A stretch of DNA of 64,000 nt. It comes from CAWJMD01 sp963700925. Its GTDB lineage: Bacteria; Actinomycetota; Actinomycetes; Actinomycetales; CAWJMD01. Shown here one piece after another: positions 1-9,386 of this stretch (the stretch's first letter is position 1; every line of letters starts with the position of its first letter). The stretch is taken from positions 3,658,001 through 3,722,000 of the forward strand of contig OY969553.1 of the NCBI GenBank assembly GCA_963700925.1, in the 5' to 3' direction. Below the pieces are notes generated by a model. That model did not search any database. It saw nothing but the letters and a program-made list of their open reading frames with translations, and had not been told where the DNA came from. The translations under genes and the position numbers were made by a program.

Positions 1-2
1 CG

Positions 3-548
3 GCGCTGCCCGTCGTGCCCGGCTTCCGCCCTGACCCGCTCGTGACCACCACGTTCTTCCTGTACGCGGTGCCTCGGGTCGGCGAGCGGTTCATGGAGCG
101 ACGCCGCCAGTCGGCCACCCCCCGCGAGCTGGTGATGCAGGTCCTGAAGATGTGCTGCGTCGACCCCACGCTGGTTCCTGAGGAGCTGGTGCAGAACTCT
201 GTCGCCCTGGCCACCCGGCGCGCCGGGATGTCCGGCCTGGACGCCGGCTTCCTGAGCGCGGCCCGGTCCATCATGTTGTTCAACGCCAACGCCCTTCGTG
301 CCTGGACGGCGACCCGCAGGGTGAGTGCGCCGGTGCTGCTGCTGCACGGCGAGAAGGACCGCCTGGTACCCGTGCGGTCAGCCCGTGTCGCCGCGAGGTA
401 CAACGGCGACTGGCACTTCGAGGAGATCCCCGGCGTCGGCCACGTCCCTCAGCTGGAGGCTCCCGACCTCGTGGCCGAGCACGTCCTCGGCTGGATGGAG
501 CGCGAGGGTCTCGTGGAGTCCGCCGTCAGCGACACCGCTGCCCCGTGA
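3..548 (+). CDS. alpha/beta hydrolase, C-terminal part (5' end outside window)
   Basis: The reading frame is open at the left edge, so only the C-terminal ~181 residues are present; the GTG at 15 is probably internal. The end shows the classic hydrolase pattern: a strand leading to LLLHGEKDRLVP, whose Asp would be the catalytic acid, and GVGHVPQLEAP, whose His completes the triad. The nucleophile elbow lies outside the window. It converges on the patatin gene with only 12 bp between the stops. The substrate cannot be deduced; the neighbouring lipase-like and acyl-CoA genes suggest an ester or lipid substrate, by context only. Confidence 0.8.
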   Translation, partial: ALPVVPGFRPDPLVTTTFFLYAVPRVGERFMERRRQSATPRELVMQVLKMCCVDPTLVPEELVQNSVALATRRAGMSGLDAGFLSAARSIMLFNANALRAWTATRRVSAPVLLLHGEKDRLVPVRSARVAARYNGDWHFEEIPGVGHVPQLEAPDLVAEHVLGWMEREGLVESAVSDTAAP

Positions 549-560
549 GCGACTGACCTC

Positions 561-1448
561 TCAGTCAGCGGCACGACCGGTCGGTGCCGGCACGGTGGCG
601 AGGTTCCGCGTCGCCAGGTCGTAGGCACGGGCCTCGATCTCGGCGATGCGCTGGTCACTCAGCATGTTGAGGCCCATCGCGCGCAGCACCGGCATGTCGG
701 GCTCGATCACGACCACCCGTAGCCCGGGGCGGGCCAGTGCCCACATCTCCTCGCGCAGGGCGAGCCGGAAGAACAGCCGCGCCCCCAGGTCGGCACGCGG
801 GAACCGGATCGCGCGGGCGTCGACGGACATCGGTGCGCTGACCACCACGAGGTCAAGGGGGCACGGCGCCAGCAGGTCCGCGTTGGTGTGGGAGTGCACG
901 CCCCCGTCCACGTAGCTGACGCCGTTGATCTCGACCGGCGTGAAGTACCCGGGGATCGCGCACGACGCCGTCACCGCAGACGTCAGATCTGTGGTGGGCT
1001 GGCCTGGCTGCCCGAACACGACGCGGCGCGCGTTGTCGCGGCGGGCGGCGACGAGCCAGAGCGGCGACGAGGGCCACGGCTGGTCCTTCAGCTCCCGCAG
1101 GCCGTTGGCGATGATCCGCGTGGAGATGCGACCGCGCATCATCTCCGGCCGCACCCACAGCGCGTTCACGGATGATCGGGGACGGCGGACGTACTGGAGC
1201 GCGGTGACGCGGTCGAGGGACGGCCGGGGCGGCTCGTCGGTGCCCGGACGCGGCGCGGCGGTCAGGGCCTCGGCCCCGCCCGCCGGCCGGTGGCGTAGCA
1301 GCGCCGCGACGATCGACCCGGCAGACGTCCCGACCATGACGTCGGCTGAGCCGGGGTCCAGGCCGAGGTCCTTCATCGCGCGCACCACCCCGCGGTGGAA
1401 CGCGACGCCGGCGGTACCGCCGGCGCCGAGCACCAGGCCGAGTCTCAT
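561..1448 (-). CDS. patatin-like phospholipase
   Basis: A 295-residue protein with the patatin layout. A glycine-rich oxyanion loop (GLVLGAGGTAG, residues 4-14) is followed by the nucleophile elbow GTSAGS (Ser42) and by a DGG motif in YVDGGVHSHTN that supplies the catalytic Asp of the Ser-Asp dyad. Family members hydrolyse acyl esters of phospholipids or neutral lipids. No signal peptide or membrane segment is seen. The gene starts 21 bp after a TetR-family regulator on the same strand, so the two probably form one transcript. Opposite lies an acyl-CoA ligase and WS/DGAT operon, which makes storage-lipid turnover a reasonable inferred role. Confidence 0.88.
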   Translation of the reverse strand: MRLGLVLGAGGTAGVAFHRGVVRAMKDLGLDPGSADVMVGTSAGSIVAALLRHRPAGGAEALTAAPRPGTDEPPRPSLDRVTALQYVRRPRSSVNALWVRPEMMRGRISTRIIANGLRELKDQPWPSSPLWLVAARRDNARRVVFGQPGQPTTDLTSAVTASCAIPGYFTPVEINGVSYVDGGVHSHTNADLLAPCPLDLVVVSAPMSVDARAIRFPRADLGARLFFRLALREEMWALARPGLRVVVIEPDMPVLRAMGLNMLSDQRIAEIEARAYDLATRNLATVPAPTGRAAD

Positions 1449-1469
1449 CTGGGCATCATCTGACCCCCA

Positions 1470-2108
1470 TCAGCGCACTGCGGCAGAGACGAGAAGCCCG
1501 GCCATCCTTCCGCCGGTGTCCGGCTGCGGCGCCGCGCCGGTGATCATGTCGCTCCAGACGAAGGACTCCAGGACGCGGACGATCGCGTAGGCGAGGTCGT
1601 TCGGGTCGACGGTCGGGTCCAGGTCCACCTCGTCGCGCAGCCACTGGGCGAACCAGTCGATCAGCCGGCGCTGCACGATGCTGTGGTTCGACGTGAGCAC
1701 GCGGAGGGCGTACTCGCCTCCCTCGGCGAAGAAGACCCGCAGCGGCTCGTACTCACGGATGTCGCGCAGCAGCCTCGTCAGGGTCCTGACCAGCCGCTCG
1801 ACCGAGTCGCCGCGAGTGCGCCCCCAGGCGGCGCCGAGCGCGTCGCGCTGCACCGACCAGAGCACCTCGCCGAGCAGCAGCTCTCGGCTGCCGCACCAGC
1901 GGTAGAGCGTCGCCCGTCCGACACCCAGCTCCGCGGCCAGCTGCTGCATGTCGAGCTTGCGGCCCTCGAGGAACCATGCGCGTGCCACCTCGAAGGCGTC
2001 CATCGGGGTGCTGCGCGGCTCGCTCACCGGCCCGCTCAGGGCGCGGGTCAGCGGAGTATCGGGGGTGTCGCCCACCTCGAGGTCGTGCAGGGCGCTGGCG
2101 TGTGGCAT
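1470..2108 (-). CDS. TetR/AcrR-family transcriptional regulator (QsdR-like)
   Basis: A 212-residue regulator. After an N-terminal extension of about 35 residues comes a helix-turn-helix, LAAELGVGRATLYRWCGSRE, with the typical TLYRW recognition-helix end. The remainder is an all-helical ligand-binding domain of the type found in QsdR-like regulators. It is divergent from the acyl-CoA ligase operon and co-directional with the patatin gene. An 8-bp-arm inverted repeat at 2165-2189 lies between the divergent genes and is the obvious operator. It probably represses itself and the lipid operon; acyl-CoA is a plausible ligand, by inference. Confidence 0.87.
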   Translation of the reverse strand: MPHASALHDLEVGDTPDTPLTRALSGPVSEPRSTPMDAFEVARAWFLEGRKLDMQQLAAELGVGRATLYRWCGSRELLLGEVLWSVQRDALGAAWGRTRGDSVERLVRTLTRLLRDIREYEPLRVFFAEGGEYALRVLTSNHSIVQRRLIDWFAQWLRDEVDLDPTVDPNDLAYAIVRVLESFVWSDMITGAAPQPDTGGRMAGLLVSAAVR

Positions 2109-2164
2109 GGATACATCCTACTCGCTCGTCTCAGTTCTGCACATCGGGCCAACTTGACGCGCGA

Positions 2165-2189
2165 TGAGACATTACCCCACTATGTCTCA
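2165..2189. promoter_or_regulatory. probable TetR operator between regulator and acyl-CoA ligase
   Basis: Perfect inverted repeat TGAGACAT - 9 nt - ATGTCTCA in the divergent intergenic region. It lies 57 bp from the regulator start and 34 bp from the ligase start. A TTGACG hexamer at 2154-2159 sits just upstream in the ligase orientation, so a bound dimer would block that promoter. Arm length and spacing fit TetR-family operators. Confidence 0.7.
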
Positions 2190-2223
2190 CAGACTGAACC
2201 CACCCCCCTGAGGAGCCCACCTG

Positions 2224-3726
2224 ATGTTCAACCTGGCCGTGATCCTGCGTGAGTCTGCGAAGGCCACACCTGACAAGCCCGCTGTGGTGTTCGACGGCGG
2301 ACAGATGACCTACGCCGAGCTGGACGCCGCGTCCGACCGGTTGGCCGCAGGACTTCTCGGCCTCGGGCTCGAGCCCGGTGAGGCCGTTGGCCTCCAGCTG
2401 CCGAACATCCCCCAGTTCCTGGTCTCCTACTTCGGCATCCTCAAGGCGGGAGGCGTCGCCGTTCCCCTGAACGTGCTGCTCAAGGCCCCCGAGGTCGCCT
2501 TCATGCTCGCCGACTCCAACGCACGGGCGCTGATCACGTGGGCCGGGGTCCTTGCCGAGGCGGGCAAGGGCGCGGCCGACGCCGGCGTCGGTGACGTGTT
2601 CGTGGTCGGTGAGGCCGGCGGACAGGGGATCCCGTTCGCGCACCTCCTCGCAACCGCTCCGTCCGAGCCGCCCTTCGTCAGCCGCGACCTGTCCGACACC
2701 GCCGTGGTCATCTACACGTCGGGCACGACGGGCCGACCGAAGGGCGCGGAGCTCACCCACGCCCAGCTGTACCTGAACGCCGACGTCCCCGGCCGGATCT
2801 TCGGCGTGGACCCCGACGACGTGATCCTCGCGGTCCTGCCGCTGTTCCACGTCTTCGCCCTGTCGGCCGTTCTCAACATCGGCATCCGTTCGGGCGCCAC
2901 GCTCTCGCTCGTTCCCCGCTTCGACGTCGGGACGGTGCTGGCGACCATCCAGCGCGACGGCGTGACGGTCTTCGAGGGCGTCCCGACGATGTTCATCGCC
3001 CTGCTCTCCCACCCGGATCTCGCCAGCTTCGACACCTCGTCGCTGCGAGTCGCGATCTCCGGTGGCGCGGCGATCCCCGCCGAGGTGCTGGACGCGTTCG
3101 AGCAGCGTTTCGGCGTGACGATCCTCGAGGGGTACGGACTGTCCGAGACCGGCGCGACGGCGACCTTCAACATGAGCAGGGAAGACCGTCGGGCCTACAG
3201 CGTCGGCAAGCCCATCTGGGGCACGGAGACGCAGATCTGGGACGAGGACGGCAACCAGCTCCCGGCCGGGTCAGAGCATGTCGGCGAGATCGTGACGCGC
3301 GGCTTCCACGTGATGAAGGGCTACCTCGGCAACCCCGAGGCGACGGCCGAGTCGTTCACCGATGGGTGGTTCCACACGGGTGACCTCGGCTACGTGGACT
3401 CCGATGGCTTCTTCTTCATCGTCGACCGCATCAAGGAGCTCGTCATCCGCGGCGGCTACAACGTCTACCCGCGCGAGGTCGAGGAAGTGCTGTACGCGCA
3501 CCCGGCCGTCGCCGAGGCCGCTGTGATCGGTGTGCCGGACGACCGGCTCGGCCAGGAGGTCAAGGCCGTCGTGGCGCTCAAGCCCGACCACTCCGTGACG
3601 GAGGCGGAGCTCATCGCGCACTGCGAGAAGCGCGTGGCAGCCTATAAGTACCCGCGCTCGGTCGAGTTCCGCACCGAGCTCCCGAAGGGTGCCACCGGCA
3701 AGATTCTCAAGAAGGAGCTCTCATAG
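2224..3726 (+). CDS. long-chain fatty acid--CoA ligase (AMP-forming)
   Basis: A 500-residue ANL-superfamily enzyme that activates a fatty acid with ATP and CoA through an acyl-adenylate. The P-loop-like motif YTSGTTGRPKG is at about residues 163-173, GYGLSETGATATFN follows in the adenylate region, and GWFHTGDLGYVDSDGFFFIVDR is the hinge. The C-terminal GATGKILKKEL holds the catalytic lysine. The length is normal for the family. It is the first gene of an operon with the WS/DGAT gene, whose GTG overlaps this stop by one base. The likely job is to supply acyl-CoA to that acyltransferase. Confidence 0.93.
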   Translation: MFNLAVILRESAKATPDKPAVVFDGGQMTYAELDAASDRLAAGLLGLGLEPGEAVGLQLPNIPQFLVSYFGILKAGGVAVPLNVLLKAPEVAFMLADSNARALITWAGVLAEAGKGAADAGVGDVFVVGEAGGQGIPFAHLLATAPSEPPFVSRDLSDTAVVIYTSGTTGRPKGAELTHAQLYLNADVPGRIFGVDPDDVILAVLPLFHVFALSAVLNIGIRSGATLSLVPRFDVGTVLATIQRDGVTVFEGVPTMFIALLSHPDLASFDTSSLRVAISGGAAIPAEVLDAFEQRFGVTILEGYGLSETGATATFNMSREDRRAYSVGKPIWGTETQIWDEDGNQLPAGSEHVGEIVTRGFHVMKGYLGNPEATAESFTDGWFHTGDLGYVDSDGFFFIVDRIKELVIRGGYNVYPREVEEVLYAHPAVAEAAVIGVPDDRLGQEVKAVVALKPDHSVTEAELIAHCEKRVAAYKYPRSVEFRTELPKGATGKILKKELS

Positions 3727-5375
3727 TGCAGCAGCTCACCGGACTCGACGCGGCCTTCCTGGCCCTCGAAAGCCACACTGTCACAGGCCATGTGGGGAGC
3801 GTGCAGGTCGTCGACCCGTCGACCTCGAAGCAGCCCCTGACCCTCGAGAGCTTCACCGAGGCCATCGCGCCGCGGCTCGACCTGGTGCCGATGTGCCGGC
3901 GCCGCCTGATCGAGGTGCCGCTGGGCCTCGACAACCCGTACTGGATCGACGACCCCGACTTCGACATCGAGTTCCACCTGCGTGAGCTGGCACTTCCCGC
4001 CCCGGGCAACGACCGGCAACTCCGCGAGCAGGTCGCCCGTCTGCACGCCCGGCCCCTCGACCGGACCAGGCCGCTCTGGGAGATGTACCTGATCACCGGG
4101 CTGGAGGGCGGGCGCGCAGCGGTCTACACCAAGGTCCACCACGCGGCGATCGACGGCGTGTCGGGCAACGAGCTGATCGCTGTGCTGCTGGACCTGTCGC
4201 CGGAGGGACGCGAGCTGCCCGAGCCGCCGCCGAGGGAGACCTTCGAGGCGCCCAGCCAGCTGTCGATGCTCGCGCGGAGCGCGGCCTCGCTGGCCGGGCA
4301 CCCGGCGCGTGCCGTGCGGATGGTCGCCGACCTCGCGCGGTCGGTGCCCGCCATCGCCGCGACCAACGCGCCGAGAGTGCCTCTGGTGAACCGGTTCGTC
4401 ACGGACGACAAGGACCTGATCCTCTCGCAGCCTGCACTCCGTGCACCCGACACCCCGTTCAACGGGCCGATCAGCCAGCACCGCTCGTGGGCCTTCTGCG
4501 ACGTGCCACTCGCGGACGTGAAGAAGGTCAAGAACGCCGGCGGCGTGACCGTCAACGATGTGGTGCTGACCGTCTGTGCCGGCGCGGTTCGCCGCTGGCT
4601 CGAGGAGCGTGACGCGCTGCCCGACAGCCCGCTCGTCACCGCCGTCCCCGTGTCGGTGAGGACCGAGGAGCAGAAGGGCGCACTCGGCAACCGGGTGTCC
4701 ATGATGTTCGCCGCGCTGCCGACGGATCAGTCCGGACCGGTAGAGCGCCTGCGCGCCATGTCCATCGCGTCCAAGGTCGCCAAGGACCAGTTCGGGGCTC
4801 TACCGGCCACCCTGCTGATGGACGTCTGGCAGATGGCGGCACCGGCCCTGGCGAACCAGGCGATGCGACTGTCGGCGCGGATGCGACTGATGGAGCGAGT
4901 CAACCCGTTCAACCTGATCATCTCGAACGTGCCGGGGCCGAGCGTGCCGCTCTACATCGCCGGTGGCTCAGAGCTTGTCGCCTACTACCCGCTCTCCGCG
5001 GTGTTCGACGGCCAAGGCCTGAACATCACGATCTTCAGCTATCACGACAGCGTCTTCTTCGGGCTGACGGCATGCCGCGAGCTCGTGCCCGACCTGGACA
5101 AGATGGCGGAGTACATCGCCGAGGAGCTCGCACTCCTCAGCGCTGCCGTCGACGCCGAGGCGCAGACCACCGATCGACCGAAGACGGCCCCCAAGAAGGC
5201 GCCCGCGCGTCCGCGCAAGAAGGCGGCGGGCAGCGCCACGACCAGCTCGACCCCCCAGGCCAATGGCAGACCCAACGCCAGGGCCAGTGCGAGGACCACA
5301 GCGAAGACCACTCGCAAGACCACTGCGAAGACCACTCGCAAGACCACCCCGAAGACCCCAAGGAGAACATCGTGA
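3726..5375 (+). CDS. wax ester synthase / diacylglycerol acyltransferase (WS/DGAT) with basic C-terminal tail
   Basis: 549 residues. The acyltransferase motif HHAAIDG (about residues 138-144, HHxxxDG) is intact, with the conserved LDAAFLALE start and a NVPGP motif in the C-terminal DUF1298 half. The family transfers acyl groups from acyl-CoA to fatty alcohols or diacylglycerol, making wax esters or triacylglycerol at the membrane. Expected length is about 460-480 residues. Here roughly 70 extra residues form a Lys/Arg/Thr/Pro-rich tail with TTAKTTRKT-like repeats, resembling actinobacterial histone-like tails. The stop overlaps the next GTG by 4 bp. The tail may bind nucleic acid or the lipid-droplet surface; this is not shown. 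Confidence 0.9.
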   Translation: MQQLTGLDAAFLALESHTVTGHVGSVQVVDPSTSKQPLTLESFTEAIAPRLDLVPMCRRRLIEVPLGLDNPYWIDDPDFDIEFHLRELALPAPGNDRQLREQVARLHARPLDRTRPLWEMYLITGLEGGRAAVYTKVHHAAIDGVSGNELIAVLLDLSPEGRELPEPPPRETFEAPSQLSMLARSAASLAGHPARAVRMVADLARSVPAIAATNAPRVPLVNRFVTDDKDLILSQPALRAPDTPFNGPISQHRSWAFCDVPLADVKKVKNAGGVTVNDVVLTVCAGAVRRWLEERDALPDSPLVTAVPVSVRTEEQKGALGNRVSMMFAALPTDQSGPVERLRAMSIASKVAKDQFGALPATLLMDVWQMAAPALANQAMRLSARMRLMERVNPFNLIISNVPGPSVPLYIAGGSELVAYYPLSAVFDGQGLNITIFSYHDSVFFGLTACRELVPDLDKMAEYIAEELALLSAAVDAEAQTTDRPKTAPKKAPARPRKKAAGSATTSSTPQANGRPNARASARTTAKTTRKTTAKTTRKTTPKTPRRTS

Positions 5376-5806
5376 AGGTGCTGTACACAGCGGAGGCGAC
5401 CGCCTCCGGAGGCCGTGAGGGCCGTGTCCGCTCTGCCGACGGCGTGCTGGATCTCGACCTCGTGACCCCGCGGGAGCTCGGCGGGGCGGGTGGACACGCC
5501 ACCAACCCCGAGCAGCTCTTCGCCGCCGGCTTCTCGTCGTGTTTCGAGAACGCCTTCCGGCTCGCGGCCCGCCGCCGCAAGACCCCGGTCGGCCAGTGCG
5601 CTGTCACCTCCAAGGTGGGCATCGGGCCGGACGGTGTCGGCGGGTTCCAGCTCAGCGTGGAGCTCCACGTCCGCACCCCCGAGCTCGAGCGCGAGGCAGC
5701 CGAGCAGATCGCCGAAGACGCGCACAAGGTGTGCCCGTACTCCAACGCCGTCAAGGGCAACATCGACGTCCAGGTCTTCGTGGACCCGGCGCCAGAAGTC
5801 ATCTGA
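5372..5806 (+). CDS. OsmC/Ohr-family organic hydroperoxide resistance protein
   Basis: 144 residues starting at GTG 5372, which overlaps the WS/DGAT stop. AAGGAG lies 6 bp upstream and is itself inside the upstream coding tail. It matches Ohr proteins: an N-terminal VLYTAEATASGGREG strand pair and the two redox cysteines in SSCFENA and KVCPYSNAV. Ohr reduces fatty-acid and other organic hydroperoxides using lipoylated or low-molecular-weight thiols. Its place as third gene of a fatty-acyl operon suits protection against lipid peroxides. Confidence 0.93.
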   Translation: MKVLYTAEATASGGREGRVRSADGVLDLDLVTPRELGGAGGHATNPEQLFAAGFSSCFENAFRLAARRRKTPVGQCAVTSKVGIGPDGVGGFQLSVELHVRTPELEREAAEQIAEDAHKVCPYSNAVKGNIDVQVFVDPAPEVI

Positions 5807-5816
5807 GCGCGGAGCA

Positions 5817-6512
5817 CTAGCGCGCGCACTCGCCGGGAAGCCTTGTGTCGCACCGCATCCCGTCGGCACTCGACGGCGACCTGATCGCCGTCATCCCTCT
5901 GGCCACCGGTCCTTGCCACGGCAACAGGACCGGTGGCTTCGGCGTGCGCACCAGGAGCAGCGGGTCGAGGTAGACGTCACCTCGCCGAAGGCCCCAGTGC
6001 AGGCAGGTTCGGGATGGGCAGTGGCCCGGCTGCGACGTCACGACCGCAACCGCCTGACCCGCTGAGACAGCGGCACCGGTCGCCACGGTGGCGGTCACCG
6101 GCTCGTAGCTCGTCCGCAGACCGCCGCTGTGCTCGATGGTCAGGACCCCGCGGTCGACGACGGTTCCGGCGAACGTCACCCGGCCCGGCGCGGGCGCGAG
6201 GACCGCCTGCCCGGGCTCGGCACCGAGGTCCACGCCGCGGTGTCCTGGCAGCCATGGCGCCGGGGGACCGTCGAACGGCCGCACCACAGCGGGGACCGGT
6301 GCCAGTGGCCAGCCCCAGCGGGCCGATGCGCCTTGCCCGTCCCGTTCAGAAGGGCCGGTGGGCGCGGCGATTGAGGGGGGTGCCGCCGCGCCCACCGGGC
6401 TCGCACCAATCGTCCCGTGCGCCAGTAGGACCAGCGTCGTCAGGCCGAGCACTGCTGCGAAGCGCGCTCGGCGCCAAGGGATCTCGTGGATGGTGCTCAC
6501 GACGACCAGCAT
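5817..6512 (-). CDS. M23-family metallopeptidase, secreted
   Basis: About 231 residues. The first ~40 hold basic residues and a hydrophobic stretch (AAVLGLTTLVLLAHG) ending in small residues, typical of an exported protein. The domain has the LytM signature: HRGVDLG (zinc His and Asp) and CLHWG (second zinc His) with strands between. Such enzymes cut peptidoglycan cross-bridges or regulate amidases. The start is uncertain: ATG 6512 is preferred, but GTG 6500 and ATG 6551 are possible. The last ~40 residues (after KPPVLLPWQG) run through a strong stem-loop and look non-conserved. Confidence 0.85.
   Translation of the reverse strand: MLVVVSTIHEIPWRRARFAAVLGLTTLVLLAHGTIGASPVGAAAPPSIAAPTGPSERDGQGASARWGWPLAPVPAVVRPFDGPPAPWLPGHRGVDLGAEPGQAVLAPAPGRVTFAGTVVDRGVLTIEHSGGLRTSYEPVTATVATGAAVSAGQAVAVVTSQPGHCPSRTCLHWGLRRGDVYLDPLLLVRTPKPPVLLPWQGPVARGMTAIRSPSSADGMRCDTRLPGECAR
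5903..5936. terminator. stem-loop with 11-bp arms (bidirectional terminator candidate)
   Basis: Perfect 11-bp arms (CCACCGGTCCT and AGGACCGGTGG) around a 12-nt loop, about 100 bp after the ohr stop. It lies inside the annotated 3' end of the convergent M23 peptidase gene. There is no clear T-tract, as is common in high-GC actinobacteria. Confidence 0.5.
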
Positions 6513-6617
6513 CGGTCCCGTCGCGTGGTCGCGCCAGCGCCCCGAGCCCACCTGTGGACAGCCGAGGGGTGAGCCGGGCCTGTGGACGGCGCGAGCCGCA
6601 CCGCACGGGCGTGAGCC

Positions 6618-7895
<1,278 letters not shown>

Positions 7896-8135
7896 GCCCG
7901 CAGGCTGCCACAGTTCGGGAGCAGTGCCGTGGTGGGCGTATCATGGCCGCACGACCGGCACCCGTCGGTCGAATTCGCGTGCCCGCACACCGTCGCCAGG
8001 CGACGGGGCGCACTCCCGGTCCGGACCCGTCCGGTGGAGAGCGCCGCGAGCACCAGGCGGTCATCCACGGTGGGTGACCGGAACCGAGTCAGCACCGCCC
8101 GCCACAGGCCTGCGGTGCGAGAGGAGTGCGTCGGC

Positions 8136-9320
8136 ATGGCCGTCGTCACGATGCGTCAGCTGCTGGAGAGCGGCGTCCACTTCGGGCACCAGACCCGTCG
8201 CTGGAACCCCAAGATGAAGCGCTTCATCTTCACCGAGCGCAACGGCATCTACATCATCGACCTGCAGCAGTCGCTGTCCTACATCGACAGCGCCTACGAG
8301 TTCGTCAAGGAGACGGTCGCCCATGGCGGCTCGATCCTCTTCATCGGCACGAAGAAGCAGGCGCAGGAGCCCGTGCAGGAGCAGGCCACCCGCGTCGGCA
8401 TGCCCTACGTGAACCAGCGCTGGCTGGGCGGCATGCTCACCAACTTCCAGACCGTCAACAAGCGGCTGCAGCGGCTCAAGGAGCTCGAGCAGGTCGACTT
8501 CGAGGACGTGGCCGCCAGCGGCCGCACCAAGAAGGAGCTGCTGATGATGCGCCGCGAGCACGACAAGCTGCTGCGCACCCTCGGTGGTATCCGCGACATG
8601 GCGAAGGTGCCCTCGGCGGTCTGGATCGTCGACACCAAGAAGGAGCACCTCGCGGTCGACGAGGCCAAGAAGCTCGGCATCCCGATCGTCGCGATCCTCG
8701 ACACCAACTGCGACCCCGACGAGGTCGACTACCGCATCCCCGGCAATGACGACGCGATCCGTTCGGTCACCCTCCTCACCCGCGTGATCGCGGACGCGGT
8801 GGCCGAGGGCCTGATGGCACGTCACAGCTCGGGCGACGCCGTGCGTTCCGGCGACGACGTCGCTGCTGACGAGCCGCTGGCCGACTGGGAGCGCGAGCTG
8901 CTCGAGGGTGGCAAGACCCCCGACGCGGCCCAGGCCCCTGCGGCTCCAGCCGCCGCGGCCGCCGACGCTCCGGCTGCTGAGGCTCCGGTTGCTGAGGCTC
9001 CGGTTGCTGAGGCGCCGGTTGCTGAGGCGCCGGTTGCTGAGGCTCCGGTTGCTGAGGCTCCGGTTGCTGAGGCTCCGGTTGCTGAGGCTCCGGTTGCTGA
9101 GGCTCCGGCTGCTGAGGCTCCGGCTGCTGAGGCTCCGGTTGCTGAGGCGCCGGTTGCTGAGGCTCCGGCTGCTGAGGCTCCGGCTGCTGACGCCCCCGCC
9201 GCTGAGGCGCCGGTTGCTGAGGCTCCGGTCGCCGAGGCCCCCGTCGATGAGGCGCCGGTCGCCGAGGCCCCCGTCGCTGAGGCTCCGGCCGCCGAGGCCA
9301 AGGCCGACACCAAGGCCTGA
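8136..9320 (+). CDS. rpsB: 30S ribosomal protein S2 with long Ala/Pro/Val/Glu C-terminal tail
   Basis: The S2 core is unmistakable (MAVVTMRQLLESGVHFGHQ..., WLGGMLTNFQT, KKEHLAVDEAKKLGIPIVAI). It binds the small subunit between head and body and helps recruit S1. ATG 8136 is chosen because GAGGAG lies 9 nt upstream and the S2 N-terminus begins exactly there; the frame is open far upstream by chance. The protein has 394 residues against about 255-300 normally. The excess is a tail of about 22 pentapeptides of the form APVAE/APAAE, ending KADTKA. It is followed by tsf, the standard partner. Confidence 0.97.
   Translation: MAVVTMRQLLESGVHFGHQTRRWNPKMKRFIFTERNGIYIIDLQQSLSYIDSAYEFVKETVAHGGSILFIGTKKQAQEPVQEQATRVGMPYVNQRWLGGMLTNFQTVNKRLQRLKELEQVDFEDVAASGRTKKELLMMRREHDKLLRTLGGIRDMAKVPSAVWIVDTKKEHLAVDEAKKLGIPIVAILDTNCDPDEVDYRIPGNDDAIRSVTLLTRVIADAVAEGLMARHSSGDAVRSGDDVAADEPLADWERELLEGGKTPDAAQAPAAPAAAAADAPAAEAPVAEAPVAEAPVAEAPVAEAPVAEAPVAEAPVAEAPVAEAPAAEAPAAEAPVAEAPVAEAPAAEAPAADAPAAEAPVAEAPVAEAPVDEAPVAEAPVAEAPAAEAKADTKA
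8970..9299 (+). repeat. 15-bp tandem repeat in the 3' end of rpsB
   Basis: About 22 units close to GCTCCGGTTGCTGAG. Central units are nearly identical at DNA level while outer units have diverged to synonymous codons, which suggests recent expansion from the middle. Confidence 0.93.
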
Positions 9321-9331
9321 TCCGGTTTTCC

Positions 9332-9361
9332 CGCCGGTGCGGGTTGCAACCCGCACCGGCG
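9332..9361. terminator. perfect 30-bp palindrome between rpsB and tsf
   Basis: Two 15-base arms, CGCCGGTGCGGGTTG and its exact reverse complement, lie directly adjacent. This gives a very stable stem-loop 11 bp after the rpsB stop and 25 bp before tsf. It could be a partial terminator, a processing site or an mRNA stabiliser that sets the S2:EF-Ts ratio. No T-tract follows. Confidence 0.6.
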
Positions 9362-9386
9362 CCCTCCCATGAGAAGAGAGCGAGAG

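Noticed and set aside
7921..7960. rpsB promoter at TATCAT (7940-7945)
   Set aside because: The -10 is reasonable but no -35 at 16-19 bp; not listed as a feature.
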